Notes: a model not told the origin generated them from the sequence alone. A stretch of 64,000 nt of DNA from Umezawaea tangerina (GCF_003002815.1 NZ_PVTF01000005.1:607733-671732); one strand, 5' to 3'; shown: positions 45,341-54,522, counted from the first letter of the stretch. Numbers and translations: made by a program.

Positions 45341-46851
45341 GACTCCGCCCCGGACCGGCCCGCGGCGGCGAGCGCCACGCGTTCCTCGGTCGCGTCGGCG
45401 CGCGCGATCTCCTCGACCAGCCGCCCCTCGTGCATGACCAGCACCCGGTCGGCCATGCCGAGCACCTCGGGCAGCTCCGAGGAGATCATCAGCACCGCCA
45501 CGCCCTCCGAGGCCAGCTCCGAGAGCAGCCGGTGCACCTCGGCCTTCGTGCCGACGTCGATGCCGCGGGTGGGCTCGTCGACGATCAGCACCGACGGCCT
45601 GCGCGAGAGCCACTTGGCCAGCACGACCTTCTGCTGGTTGCCGCCGGACAGCGTGGACACCGCGGCGCCGAGCCGTCCGGCCTTGATGCTCAGCTTGATC
45701 GCCCAGTCCTCGGCCAGCCGCCGCTCGCCCCGGCCGAACAGCAGGCCGAACCAGGACAGCCGCCCGAGCGAGGCCAGTGCGACGTTGCGCTCCACGGAGG
45801 CGTCCACGACCAGGCCCTGCTGCCTGCGGTCCTCGGGCACGAACCCGATGCCCGCGGCCATCGCGGCGGTCGGCGAGCCCAGCCGCAGCGGCTTGCCGCC
45901 CACGGCCACCTCGCCCGCGTCCACGCCGTCGATGCCGAAGATCGCGCGGGCGACCTCGCTGCGGCCCGCGCCGACCAGTCCGGACAGCCCGACGATCTCC
46001 CCGGCGCGCACGTCGAACGACACGTCGGTGAACACGCCCTCGCGGGTCAGCCTGCTCACCGAGAGCAGCACGTCGCCCGCCTCGGTGTCCTGCTTGGGGA
46101 ACAGCGCGGACAGCTCGCGGCCGACCATGCGGCGCACCAGGCCGTCGGGGGTCTCCCCGGTCAGCGGCCCGGACCACACGTGCTTGCCGTCGCGCAGCAC
46201 GGTCGCCCGCTGGCACAGCGAGAACACCTCGTCGAGCCGGTGCGACACGAACAGCACGGCGGCGCCCTGCTCGCGCAGCAGCTCCACGACGGCGAACAGC
46301 CGTTCCACCTCGCGGGCGGACAGCGCGGCGGTCGGCTCGTCCATCACGACCACGCGGGCGTCGAACGACAGGGCCTTGGCGATCTCGACCATCTGCTGGT
46401 CGGCGATCGACAGGCCGCGCGCCGGGCGGGCCGGGTCCAGGACCACGCCGAGCCGGGTGAACAGCGCGGTGGTGTCGGCGTGCATCGCGCGGGTGTCGAT
46501 GCGGCGGCCGGAGCGCAGCGGCTGGCGTCCGGTGTAGACGTTCTCGGCGATCGACAGGTCGCCGAACAGCGCGGGCTCCTGGTAGATCACCGCGATGCCC
46601 GCCGCCTTGGCGTCGGCGGGCCCGGAGAACCGGGCCTCCTCGCCGTCGACCAGCAGGCGGCCCGCGTCGGGCCGGTGCACCCCGGCCAGGGTCTTGATCA
46701 GGGTCGACTTCCCGGCGCCGTTCTCGCCGAGCAGCGCGTGGGCCTCGCCCGGTGCGAGGGCGAGGGTGACGTCGGTGAGCGCGCGGACCGCGCCGAAGGA
46801 CTTGGAGACGCCTTCGAGCAGGACGAGCGGCGGGTCTGGGGGCAGGTCCAC
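45337..46851 (-). CDS. rhaT: Rhamnose ABC importer ATPase (RhaT)
   Basis: A 504-aa double-cassette sugar ATPase (RbsA/XylG type). The first cassette has GENGAGKST and [15 protein letters not shown], the second [16 protein letters not shown] and [15 protein letters not shown]. First gene of the operon. Start GTG 46851 follows GGGAG by 6 nt; a TTG at 46884 and an ATG in another frame overlap the operator and are less likely. The TGAAACGTTTCA box is about 20 nt upstream of the start. Confidence 0.92.
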   Translation of the reverse strand: MDLPPDPPLVLLEGVSKSFGAVRALTDVTLALAPGEAHALLGENGAGKSTLIKTLAGVHRPDAGRLLVDGEEARFSGPADAKAAGIAVIYQEPALFGDLSIAENVYTGRQPLRSGRRIDTRAMHADTTALFTRLGVVLDPARPARGLSIADQQMVEIAKALSFDARVVVMDEPTAALSAREVERLFAVVELLREQGAAVLFVSHRLDEVFSLCQRATVLRDGKHVWSGPLTGETPDGLVRRMVGRELSALFPKQDTEAGDVLLSVSRLTREGVFTDVSFDVRAGEIVGLSGLVGAGRSEVARAIFGIDGVDAGEVAVGGKPLRLGSPTAAMAAGIGFVPEDRRQQGLVVDASVERNVALASLGRLSWFGLLFGRGERRLAEDWAIKLSIKAGRLGAAVSTLSGGNQQKVVLAKWLSRRPSVLIVDEPTRGIDVGTKAEVHRLLSELASEGVAVLMISSELPEVLGMADRVLVMHEGRLVEEIARADATEERVALAAAGRSGAES

Positions 46852-46871
46852 ACACGACTCCCGATACGTGG

Positions 46872-46883
46872 TGAAACGTTTCA
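46872..46883. promoter_or_regulatory. Rhamnose LacI box (TGAAACGTTTCA)
   Basis: Perfect palindrome immediately upstream of the importer operon, identical to the box before the rhamnosidase gene. Confidence 0.88.
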
Positions 46884-47118
46884 ATCATGGGCCGTACGGA
46901 GTGTGCTACGCGTCACAAACGCTGTCAAGGGTGTTTCCGGACCAAGTCACGCCGGTTTCGGGGGGCATTCGGCGGCAGGCGGCCTCCGGGGTCCCGAAGC
47001 GACACGCCGACCCGGCCGACCGCGATCGCTACTGTTGATCATCCAGCGCGGCGCGGCGGTTCGACCTGGGGGGTGGATCCCGCCCGGCGCCCGCACTTCT
47101 TCCGACATGGGGTGACGA

Positions 47119-48174
47119 GTGGGTCGTGCAGTGATGTCGAGTGCCCTCGGAGTGCTGCTGCTGGCGGCCGCGGCCGTCGGAGCTCCCGCGGCGGCGGCCG
47201 ACGCCGTCGCCGTGCGCGGCGGGTACTACCTGGGCGGCAACGGCGACGTGACCGCGGACGCCGCCGTGATCGGCAACCTGGAGTCGATCACGCAGTACCG
47301 GTCGCTGGCCGACGGGAACACCTTCCCCGGCTACCAGAAGGCGTGGATCGACGCGCTGGGGCCGAACGTGACCAGGAACTTCGTCCTGGAGCTCAAGTCC
47401 TACGGCGGCCCGGCGGGCGCGCAGACGTTCACGGTCGACGGCGTGACCTACACCGTTCCCGCGCCGGACATGACCATCCAGCAGCGGCCCGGCACCACGT
47501 GGCCCAGGGCCTACGGGTACGGCCAGGTGCTCAGCGGTTCCGTCGACGGTCTGCTGGCCCGGTCGTTGGCGCAGGTCAAGACCATGCGGCACAACAGCAC
47601 CCTGACCATCCAGCTGGCCTCGGAGTTCGACACCGACCACGAGTTCGGCACGACCGAGGGCGGCACGGCCTACACGTGGGCGCAGGCCGACGCCCGCGCG
47701 GTGAGCGCCGTCTCCTACATCACGGCGTGGTTCCGCTCGCACGGCCTGCCCGCGGGCGTGCGGTTCTCCGTCGGCATGGGCGGGTTCGACCGCGACGCGT
47801 GGAAGCGGATGCACCCGGCGTCGCTGGCGGCCGGGATCGACGTGCTGCAGTGGAACGCCTACAACCACGGCAGCGCGCGGACGGCCTACGAGGTGTTCAA
47901 CCGCACCAAGGCGTGGACCGTGGCCGACCTGCCCGCCGCGTGGCGGTCCAAGCCGGTGACGATCGCCGAGTGGGGTACCGCGAAGGCGCTCGGCGACCAG
48001 GCCACCTGGATCCGCACCGTGCCCGCCGCGATCACCAGGCTGAACGCCGAGCCGGGCCCCCCGATCGCGGTGGCGAACTACTTCGACTCCAACCCGGAGT
48101 GGGCGACGCTGGACCCGAAGGCCGCCGGGCTGGCCGGTCTGCACGACGCCTACGCGGCGGCGCCGTTCAAGTAG
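47119..48174 (+). CDS. Secreted TIM-barrel-like hydrolase, unassigned
   Basis: A 351-aa exported protein with a signal peptide ending in PAAAA (about residue 28). The body resembles clan-A glycosidases: a possible acid/base Glu in TIQLASEFDTDHEFG and a possible nucleophile Glu in KPVTIAEWGTAK, separated by about 130 residues. That spacing suits a GH26/GH5-like retaining enzyme, but I cannot name the family. GTG 47119 is taken as start; GTG 47131 and ATG 47134 are alternatives. Its end overlaps the convergent HAD gene by 8 nt. Confidence 0.7.
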   Translation: MGRAVMSSALGVLLLAAAAVGAPAAAADAVAVRGGYYLGGNGDVTADAAVIGNLESITQYRSLADGNTFPGYQKAWIDALGPNVTRNFVLELKSYGGPAGAQTFTVDGVTYTVPAPDMTIQQRPGTTWPRAYGYGQVLSGSVDGLLARSLAQVKTMRHNSTLTIQLASEFDTDHEFGTTEGGTAYTWAQADARAVSAVSYITAWFRSHGLPAGVRFSVGMGGFDRDAWKRMHPASLAAGIDVLQWNAYNHGSARTAYEVFNRTKAWTVADLPAAWRSKPVTIAEWGTAKALGDQATWIRTVPAAITRLNAEPGPPIAVANYFDSNPEWATLDPKAAGLAGLHDAYAAAPFK

Positions 48175-48736
48175 TGCGCGGGCCCGCGGCCCAGTCCTCG
48201 ACCCGCTCCAGGTGCTCGGCCAGCAGCCCGGTCCGCGGGTCGACGTGGCACAGCAGCGTCGGCGCGCCCGCGCGGCCGAGGTCGAAGGCGGCCCGCCCCG
48301 CGGCGAAGGCGTCGTGCTCGTCGTCGAACCAGGCCAACGGGCGCCCCGCCGCGTGGTCGAGCACCGCGGGCCACTTCCAGCCGCCGTCGGCCGACCAGCC
48401 GTCGACCGGGTCGAGGTCGCACTCCGGGAACTCGACCACCGGCAGCGGCGGCAGGCCGACGGCCGGGCCGATGTGCCGGTTCGCCTCGTGCCCCCACGAC
48501 GTCGCCCAGACCAGCTCCAGCCCGGTCCGGGCGGCCAGGTCGCCCAGCAGCGCCCCGTGGCCGGGGTGCAGCCACACCCGGACCCCCTTGTACCGCTTGG
48601 CGTCGCGGCCGCCGTACCAGCCGCCGCGCGCCGTGCGGCGGAACGTGCCGTACCCCTCGGGCCTGCGGTGGGCCCTGGCGGCGTAGGGGTTGAGCGGGCC
48701 GTCGACGTCCAGGTACAGCAGGCCGGCACCCGCCAT
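48167..48736 (-). CDS. HAD-like domain protein
   Basis: A 189-aa cytoplasmic protein. It opens with YLDVDGPLNPYAA, a HAD-type DxDG motif, then has LVWATSWGHEANRHIG (motif II-like Thr/Ser) and PLAWFDDEHDAF (acidic motif IV). It belongs to the compact HAD group also seen fused in RNA-repair proteins; the phosphosubstrate is unknown. ATG 48736 has a strong GGAGGAGG upstream. Confidence 0.8.
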   Translation of the reverse strand: MAGAGLLYLDVDGPLNPYAARAHRRPEGYGTFRRTARGGWYGGRDAKRYKGVRVWLHPGHGALLGDLAARTGLELVWATSWGHEANRHIGPAVGLPPLPVVEFPECDLDPVDGWSADGGWKWPAVLDHAAGRPLAWFDDEHDAFAAGRAAFDLGRAGAPTLLCHVDPRTGLLAEHLERVEDWAAGPRTT

Positions 48737-48785
48737 CGTGGCCTCCTCCGCACGCGGTGGCCGCCAGTGCACCACGACCGCCGAG

Positions 48786-48816
48786 GCCGCCGCACCCGTG
48801 TTCCGGGTGCGGCGGC
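48786..48816 (-). terminator. 13-bp hairpin terminator
   Basis: Arms GCCGCCGCACCCG (48786-48798) and CGGGTGCGGCGGC (48804-48816), 8 nt past the end of the small secreted gene. No T-run. Its left arm and loop recur at 49307. Confidence 0.75.
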
Positions 48817-48823
48817 TGGCCGG

Positions 48824-49192
48824 TCAGTAGGCGCAGGCGGCCTCCACCGGGATGCCCGCGCGCTCGTCACCGGTGAAGTACACGGCACTGGCCCACTTCG
48901 GGCCGCCGTCCTCCTCGCGGACGACGATCCAGATGTCGTTGGTGATGCCCGCGTCGGTGATCTCCTCGCCGTGCGTCCAGCACAGCGCCCGGTCCGAGCT
49001 GGTGCCCGCGACCATGAGACCCGCGAGCGTGCAGCTCGAGGCCGGGCACAGCCGGATGTTGACGTCGTGCCAGGCGGTGACGCGGTAGAACGTCTTGGCC
49101 TGCGCGGCCGGGTCGGCGCCCGCGGGTGCGACGCCGCCCAGCAGCGCCCCGGTGGCCAGCACGGCGACGGCCGCGGCGTTGGCGATCCTCAT
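48824..49192 (-). CDS. Small secreted SH3-like protein
   Basis: A 122-aa exported protein with a signal peptide ending near PAGA|DPA. The mature part has five cysteines (RLCPASSC, LCWTHG, AACAY) and the pattern of bacterial SH3 domains (HDVNIRLCPASSCTLAGLMVAGTS...ALCWTHGEE...WIVVREEDGGPKWASAVYFTG). It may bind the cell wall. ATG 49192 has GAGAGGA upstream. Confidence 0.78.
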   Translation of the reverse strand: MRIANAAAVAVLATGALLGGVAPAGADPAAQAKTFYRVTAWHDVNIRLCPASSCTLAGLMVAGTSSDRALCWTHGEEITDAGITNDIWIVVREEDGGPKWASAVYFTGDERAGIPVEAACAY

Positions 49193-49306
49193 CGGAGTCC
49201 TCTCTCGTCGGGCCGGACGGCCCGCCCCCTGTCGACCGACTGAGTCGATCAACAGAGGAGGACGGCCCGCCGCCCCGCCGGGTTGCCCGGCTGCGGGACC
49301 CCGAAG

Positions 49307-49342
49307 GCCGCCGCACCCGTGTTCCGGGGGGGGTGCGGCGGC
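49307..49342. repeat. Second copy of the GCCGCCGCACCCG hairpin
   Basis: Repeats the first 22 nt of the hairpin at 48786. Arms GCCGCCGCACCC and GGGTGCGGCGGC are separated by 12 nt with a G-run. It lies in the divergent gap between the SH3-like gene and the HTH regulator, where a terminator is not expected. Confidence 0.6.
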
Positions 49343-49414
49343 GCGCCGGTCCGACCGGTGGGTATCACTGGCAAGGTGAGGTTCGCGGGCCGGAACCGGG
49401 GGACACTGGCGGGT

Positions 49415-50299
49415 GTGGACGCACCGGCCGAGTTGGGCGACTTCCTGCGCACGCGGCGCGCCCGGCTGCGGCCCGAGGACGTGGGAGTGGTCTCGCGCGG
49501 CGCGCGCCGGGTCCCCGGCCTGCGCCGGGAGGAGCTCGCGCAGCTCGCGGGCGTGAGCGTGACCTACTACACGCGCCTGGAGCAGGGGCAGAGCCAGAAC
49601 GCCTCCGACGACGTGCTGGACGCGATCGCGCGGGCGCTGCGGCTGGACGAGGACGAGAGCGCCCACCTGCGCGACCTCGCCCGTCCCGGCCGCCGCAAGC
49701 GCAGGCAGCCGCGGCGTGCGGAGTCGGCGCGCAACGGGGTGCGGCAGCTGGTGGCGGCGATGGACAAGGTCCCCGCGGTCGCCATGGACCGGCGCAGCGA
49801 CGTGCTGGCGTGGAACCCGCTCGGCCACGCGCTGCTGGCCGGGCACCACGACCCGCGCAGCCCGTACTCGGCCGCGACCAGGCCGAACCTGACCAGGATG
49901 CTGTTCCTGGACGCGCACACGCGCGAGCTCTACCCGCACTGGGAGGACGAGGCCAAGCGGTCGGTGGCGTCGTTGCGGCTGGTCGCGGGGCGGCACCCGG
50001 ACGACCGCCCGTTCGCCGAGCTGATCGGCGAGCTGTGCGTCAAGAGCCCGGAGTTCGCGTCCCTGTGGTCGCGCCACCCCGTCCTGAACTGCACGTTCGG
50101 GTCGAAGGTCTTCCACCACCCGGTGGTCGGGGCCATGGAGCTGGCCTTCGAGATGGTGCAGATGCCCGACGACTCGGCGCACCGGATTCTGATGTACAGC
50201 GCGGAGCCGGGCACCCCGTCGGAGGCGGCGCTGAGCCTGCTCGCCTCCGGGATCCCCCTGCACGACGACCGCGTCCGGCTCACGCGGGACCACCGCTGA
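49415..50299 (+). CDS. XRE-type HTH regulator with MmyB-like ligand domain
   Basis: A 294-aa regulator with an HTH at about 5-75 (ELGDFLRTRRARL, RRVPGLRREELAQLAGVSVTYYTRLEQGQ). The MmyB-like PAS-related domain follows (AVAMDRRSDVLAWNPLGHALL, FVSLW-like FASLWSRHPV, KVFHHPVVGAMEL). These usually control a nearby reductase or transporter, and the MFS exporter just downstream is a candidate. Start GTG 49415 is uncertain; GTG 49376 is in frame. Confidence 0.9.
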   Translation: MDAPAELGDFLRTRRARLRPEDVGVVSRGARRVPGLRREELAQLAGVSVTYYTRLEQGQSQNASDDVLDAIARALRLDEDESAHLRDLARPGRRKRRQPRRAESARNGVRQLVAAMDKVPAVAMDRRSDVLAWNPLGHALLAGHHDPRSPYSAATRPNLTRMLFLDAHTRELYPHWEDEAKRSVASLRLVAGRHPDDRPFAELIGELCVKSPEFASLWSRHPVLNCTFGSKVFHHPVVGAMELAFEMVQMPDDSAHRILMYSAEPGTPSEAALSLLASGIPLHDDRVRLTRDHR

Positions 50300-50587
50300 C
50301 CCGGCCCGTCCAACAGCCGCAGCAATCCGTCCGGGTGCGGTGGAGAACGTCATCAAGGTGACGGGTGACACCGTTTTCGGAAATCCGGATGTCTATTTTC
50401 AGCCACCCGCCACGGCATTTCTTCGAGCCACGGGATCGGCGCATGTCCCCGTGCCGGCAGCCCGTGGCTGACCCTGCGAGTGCTGGGCAACGGGCGGCTA
50501 GCCGGCGCAGAGGGCTGGTTGGTCATGGAGAACGGGGCGAGGCTCGGCGCGGTCTTGATAACGCCGCCCAATCGGAAGGACCCCGAC
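50300..50587. other. Intergenic region upstream of the MFS gene
   Basis: 288 nt without a convincing gene. It is locally AT-richer around 50370-50430. The downstream gene has GGAAGGA at about 50574. I see no clear operator or terminator. Confidence 0.5.
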
Positions 50588-52033
50588 ATGTCCAGTGTCG
50601 ATCGGGGAAGAAGCACAACCGGTGGCGAGCTCGCACCGTCGCGGATCACCGGCAAGCACCGCCTGGTCCTGGTTCTGCTGCTGAGCGCGAGCTTCACCCT
50701 GGCGGTCGACTTCTCCATCCTCAACGTCGCCCTGCCCGTCATCGGCTCCGACGTCGGGTTCGCCCTGGAGAACCTGCAGTGGATCGCCACGGCGTTCGCG
50801 CTGTGCGCGGCGGGCTTCACGCTGCTGTTCGGCCGGGTCGCCGACCTGTTCGGGCGCAGGCGCCTGTTCATCGGCGGCATGGCGCTGCTCGGGGTCGCCT
50901 CGCTGGTGGGCGGCCTCGCGGTCTCCCCCACGATGCTGCTGGTCGCCCGCGTCGCGCAGGGCCTGGCCACCGCGGCCGTCACGCCCGCGGCGCTGTCGCT
51001 GCTGACGACGTCGTTCCCCGAAGGACCGCTGCGGTCCAAGGCGCTCGGCCTCAACGGCGCGCTGATGGCGGCCGGGTTCACCACCGGGGCGATCCTCGGC
51101 GGCGTGCTCACCGACCTGCTCAGCTGGCGGTGGGCGTTCTTCATCAACGTGCCCGTGGCGCTGATCGTGCTGGTGCTCGCCCCGATGGTGCTGACCGAGA
51201 GCCGTCCCGCGGTCCGCCCGAAGCTCGACGTCCCCGGCGCCGTCGCGGTGACCCTGGGTCTGCTCGCGATCGTGTACGGCCTCACCACGGCGGGCGAGCG
51301 CTCGTGGAGCGACCCGACCGCCCTGGGCTCGCTGGCGATCGGCGTCGTGCTGCTCGTCGTGTTCTGGTTCGTGGAGAAGCACGTCGAGTCCCCGCTGGTG
51401 CCGGTGGCGTTCCTCAAGCGCCGGACCGTCGGCTGGGGCAACGTCGCGGGCCTGCTGGCCTTCGTGACGGAGACCTCGCTGGTCTTCCTGCTCACCCTGT
51501 ACCTGCAGAAGGTCCTCGGCTACTCGCCGCTGTCGGCCGGTCTGTCCTTCGCCGTGCTCGGCCTGGGCACCGTGCTGGGCGGCACCATCGCCCCGCGCGT
51601 CATCGGCGCCATCGGCACGAAGAACACCGTCGTCGTCGGGTTCGCCGTCCAGGCCGTCGCGACGATGTCGCTGGTCCTGCTCGGCCCCGACTCGGCGTGG
51701 ATCGCGCTGCTGCTGGTGGCGACGTTCGTCGGCGGTGTGGCGAACCTGGTCGCGATCGTCGGCTTCATGGTCACCGCGACCTCCGGGCTGCCCGAGCACG
51801 AGCAGGGCCTGGCCACCGGGCTGGCCACGATGAGCCAGCAGGTCGGCATCACGATGGGCATCCCGATCATGAGCGCGGCCGTGACCGCGCGGGTGCACTC
51901 CGCGGGCGGCGAGAACGCCGGTTCCGTGCTCGACGGCGTGTCGACCGCGATCTTCGTCAACGCCGCGCTCTGCGTCGTGGCGGCGGTGCTGGTGTCGGTG
52001 TTCCTCAAGCCCGCCAAGCAGCTCGCCGCATGA
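50588..52033 (+). CDS. MFS drug-efflux transporter (DHA2, 14-helix type)
   Basis: A 481-aa major facilitator. Conserved motifs are LDFSIL-like VDFSILNVALP in helix 1, the loop GRVADLFGRRRLF (motif A), and GFTTGAILGGVLTD in helix 5 (antiporter motif C). Length and 14 hydrophobic stretches fit the EmrB/QacA branch. It probably exports toxic compounds with proton exchange. ATG 50588 follows GGAAGGA; the frame is open 108 nt upstream without a proper site. Confidence 0.92.
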   Translation: MSSVDRGRSTTGGELAPSRITGKHRLVLVLLLSASFTLAVDFSILNVALPVIGSDVGFALENLQWIATAFALCAAGFTLLFGRVADLFGRRRLFIGGMALLGVASLVGGLAVSPTMLLVARVAQGLATAAVTPAALSLLTTSFPEGPLRSKALGLNGALMAAGFTTGAILGGVLTDLLSWRWAFFINVPVALIVLVLAPMVLTESRPAVRPKLDVPGAVAVTLGLLAIVYGLTTAGERSWSDPTALGSLAIGVVLLVVFWFVEKHVESPLVPVAFLKRRTVGWGNVAGLLAFVTETSLVFLLTLYLQKVLGYSPLSAGLSFAVLGLGTVLGGTIAPRVIGAIGTKNTVVVGFAVQAVATMSLVLLGPDSAWIALLLVATFVGGVANLVAIVGFMVTATSGLPEHEQGLATGLATMSQQVGITMGIPIMSAAVTARVHSAGGENAGSVLDGVSTAIFVNAALCVVAAVLVSVFLKPAKQLAA

Positions 52034-52071
52034 CCCCTGGGCACCGGGACGCCGGTCGAACGGCCTGACGA

Positions 52072-52123
52072 CCGCCCCGCGGCACTCCCAGGGGTGTCGC
52101 GGGGCGGGTCGGGAGAAATTTTT
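52072..52123 (+). terminator. Terminator of the MFS gene
   Basis: Outer arms CCGCCCCGCG (52072-52081) and CGCGGGGCGG (52098-52107), with inner CAC/GTG pairing, followed by ATTTTTC around 52118-52124. Confidence 0.78.
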
Positions 52124-52202
52124 CGACGAGTTCCGCGTGTTGCCCTTCCGGACCGTTCCTGGTGGCGTTTCCCCAGCTCAGCGGATCCCGAATCAGTCAT
52201 GA

Positions 52203-52227
52203 TGTGACTGGGATCACAGGGTTGACA
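52203..52227 (+). promoter_or_regulatory. CRP-like site with adjacent -35 box
   Basis: TGTGA-N6-TCACA at 52203-52218 matches the CRP core exactly. TTGACA follows at 52222-52227. No clear -10 is seen. It is about 120 nt upstream of the CxxC protein gene and Ku. Confidence 0.5.
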
Positions 52228-52339
52228 ACGCCCGGAACCACCCTCTTGGCCCAGCACCTCGACCACTTTTTGTCGGTGGTCGCCGGCACCATCTTCGAAC
52301 AGGTGTTCGTTTTGGTGTTCGAGCGGAGAGGAGCGTGCG

Positions 52340-52984
52340 ATGCGGGTGCGGCTAGATCCCAGGCAGTGGCCCGGCCGTGTCATCCCGGAGACCGACACTG
52401 AGATCGACACGGCTGTCGAAGCCGTGTGCATGCGGGCGAGCTGGCCGGACGCCGACCGGCACCGGGTCCGCACGACGCTGGCCCCGTGGTTCGCCGACGG
52501 CTGGCCCGTCGACGCGCTGCTGCTGGCCGTGGACCAGCGGCCGGACGGCTCCCGCCAGGGCAGGCCGCGCGGCCGTGACCAGGAGGCGCACGAGTTCCTG
52601 CGCGCCCGGTTGCGCGCGTGGTCCGGCGCGGACGGCCGTCGGTCGAAGCCGCCGGTGGCGGGCGTGCCGCTGGGGCAGTGGTGGCGGGTCAACCGCCGCA
52701 ACGCCCGCCTGCACGAGCCCCGTCAGGCCGCTCCCCTCGGCCCCGAGGGCGAACAGGCGCGCGAGGAGTCGCTGGCACGGGCCCGCGCCCACCTCACCGA
52801 TCCCGTGGAGCGCTCGCGGGAGAAGGCGCGGCGCTGGCGCGAGGCGCTGGACACCCTCCTGGTGCCCGGCAAGGCCGCGCCCACGTTCGAGGACTCCCGG
52901 CGCCTGCTCGTCGACCGGGTCGTCCCGCGCACCGTGTGCCCGCACTGCGGGGCGGGGCAGGTGGCGGTGCGCCGGGCGGCGTGA
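52340..52984 (+). CDS. Hypothetical Arg-rich protein with C-terminal zinc-ribbon-like CxxC
   Basis: A 214-aa basic protein with no family I recognise. It is mostly helical, rich in Arg and Glu (ARARAHLTDPVERSREKARRWREAL), contains GQWWRVNRRNARLHEPRQA, and ends with TVCPHCGAG. A nucleic-acid role is plausible from composition. It lies 64 nt upstream of Ku in the same direction, with a CRP-like box ahead, so the two may be co-expressed. Confidence 0.65.
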   Translation: MRVRLDPRQWPGRVIPETDTEIDTAVEAVCMRASWPDADRHRVRTTLAPWFADGWPVDALLLAVDQRPDGSRQGRPRGRDQEAHEFLRARLRAWSGADGRRSKPPVAGVPLGQWWRVNRRNARLHEPRQAAPLGPEGEQAREESLARARAHLTDPVERSREKARRWREALDTLLVPGKAAPTFEDSRRLLVDRVVPRTVCPHCGAGQVAVRRAA

Positions 52985-53048
52985 GGTTGGCGCCGCGCGC
53001 CCCGTGGTACCCGTCGGGAGGAATCCACGACGACGGGACGGTGCGGCC

Positions 53049-54017
53049 ATGGCTCGGGCGATCTGGAGCGGTGCGATCAGCTTCGGGCTGGTCACGATCC
53101 CGGTGGCGCTCTACAGCGCCACCCACGACCACACCGTGCACTTCAACCAGTTCGAGCGCGGCACGTCCGACCGCATCCGCTACCAGCGGGTCAACGAGCG
53201 CACCGGCGACGAGGTCGACTACTCCGACGTCGTGAAGGGCCACGACGTGGGCGAGGGCGAGTACGTCGTCCTCGAGCAGGACGAGCTGGCCGACATCGCC
53301 CCCGGCCGGTCCCGCACGATCGACATCGACACCTTCGTCGACCTCGACGAGATCGACCCCGTCTTCTTCCAGAAGAGCTACTGGCTCGGCCCGGCCAAGT
53401 CCGAGTACGCCCACCCGTACCGACTGCTCGTGCGCGCCATGGCGAAGACGAACCGGGCGGGCATCGCCACGTTCGTCATGCGCGGCAAGCAGTACCTCAC
53501 CGCCGTGCACGCCGACGGCGACCTGCTGGCCCTGGAGACCCTGTTCTTCGCCGACGAGATCCGCGACCCCGCCGACGTCCTGGACGAGCTGCCCACCGGC
53601 GACCGCGCCAAGCCCAAGGAGGTCGCGATGGCGACCTCGCTCATCGACTCGATGAGCGGCCCCTGGCGGCCGGAGGACTACCGCGACACCTACACCGCCA
53701 AGGTCGAGAAGCTGGTGCGCGACAAGCGCAAGGGCAAGAAGACCACCCCGGCCCCCGCACCCTCCCACGCCACCGAGCCCGTCGACCTCATGGAGGCCCT
53801 GCGCCACAGCGTCGAGAGCACCCGGAAGAGCCGCGCCAAGGCCGGTGGCAAGAGCAGCGACAAGGGCGACGGCGACCGGGCGGGCAAGCCCTCGGCCAAG
53901 GCGTTGTCCGACCTGTCCAAGGCCGACCTGGACAAGCGCGCCCGCGAGCTCGGGGTCAGCGGCCGCTCGAAGATGAAGCGCGCCGACCTGGAGAAGGCGG
54001 TCCGCAAGGCGTCCTAG
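53049..54017 (+). CDS. ku: Ku protein (non-homologous end joining)
   Basis: A 322-aa bacterial Ku that would dimerise on DNA double-strand ends and recruit LigD. The beta-barrel core begins ARAIWSGAISFGLVTIPVALYSAT and contains YLGPAKSEYA-like YWLGPAKSEYAHPYRLL. After a Lys-rich linker, a C-terminal SAP/Rho-N-like helix pair is present (LSDLSKADLDKRARELGVSGRSKMKRADL). No ligase is in the window. The stop codon TAG is part of the CTAG target duplication of an inserted mini-IS. Confidence 0.95.
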   Translation: MARAIWSGAISFGLVTIPVALYSATHDHTVHFNQFERGTSDRIRYQRVNERTGDEVDYSDVVKGHDVGEGEYVVLEQDELADIAPGRSRTIDIDTFVDLDEIDPVFFQKSYWLGPAKSEYAHPYRLLVRAMAKTNRAGIATFVMRGKQYLTAVHADGDLLALETLFFADEIRDPADVLDELPTGDRAKPKEVAMATSLIDSMSGPWRPEDYRDTYTAKVEKLVRDKRKGKKTTPAPAPSHATEPVDLMEALRHSVESTRKSRAKAGGKSSDKGDGDRAGKPSAKALSDLSKADLDKRARELGVSGRSKMKRADLEKAVRKAS

Positions 54018-54466
54018 CCGCTGTTTGAGGTTTGGATCATGTGGTCGAGCAAGGTCTTCAACCACATGATCGCTGCACGCAGGCGTAACCCGGCTTCGTA
54101 GCTTTCTGGCGACTCGTCATAGCGTGTGGGCCCCGGAGCCCCTTTTTCGTGGTAGGCCCGCACGGTCGTGGAGTCCACGCTGACCAGTTCCAGTCCGACC
54201 TGCCCGCGGGATGCGGCCGCGGCGATCAGCGCGTCCATCAGCGCCTGGAACACCCCGCCCTTGGCCCAGGCGTTGAACCGGGAGTAGATCGTGGACCAGG
54301 GCCCATACCGCTCGGGAACATCACGCCAGCCCGACCCGGTACGAAACCGCCGCAGAACCCCGTTGAACTGATCCCGCACCCGCCGAGGCAACGGCCCCGC
54401 AGCCGCCACCGGCACAAGCGGTTCGATCAACGCCCACTCGGCATCGGTCACGTCAAAACGAGCCAC
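54014..54466 (-). pseudogene. IS5-family transposase, in-frame internal deletion
   Basis: A 150-codon remnant. The N-terminal part is a normal IS5-type DDE transposase (RFDVTDAEWALIEPLVP, DVPERYGPWSTIYSRFN, first catalytic Asp in VSVDSTTVRA). It then jumps to the family's C-terminal segment (SYEAGLRLRAAIMWLKTLL), losing the second Asp and the Glu. Still open because the deletion is in frame, but it cannot be active by itself. The start is GTG 54466. Its stop TAG is read from the same CTAG that gives Ku its stop on the other strand. Confidence 0.82.
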
Positions 54467-54522
54467 ATCCGTGTTCCACCAGCACACCACCAGCAAGCCC
54501 AGATCCGAACTTCGAACAGCCC
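54018..54522 (-). mobile_element. Internally deleted IS5-family mini-element
   Basis: About 505 bp between CTAG direct repeats (54014-54017 and 54523-54526), the known target of IS5-group elements. Terminal inverted repeats GCTGTTTGAGGTTTGGATC (54020-54038) and the complement of GATCCGAACTTCGAACAGC (54502-54520) agree at 16 of 19 positions. Complete IS5-type elements are usually well over 800 bp, so the middle is missing. Confidence 0.82.

Noticed and set aside
52162..52401. 79-codon frame upstream of the CxxC protein
   Set aside because: It runs through the CRP-like site and into the next gene in another frame, has no RBS, and shows no domain.
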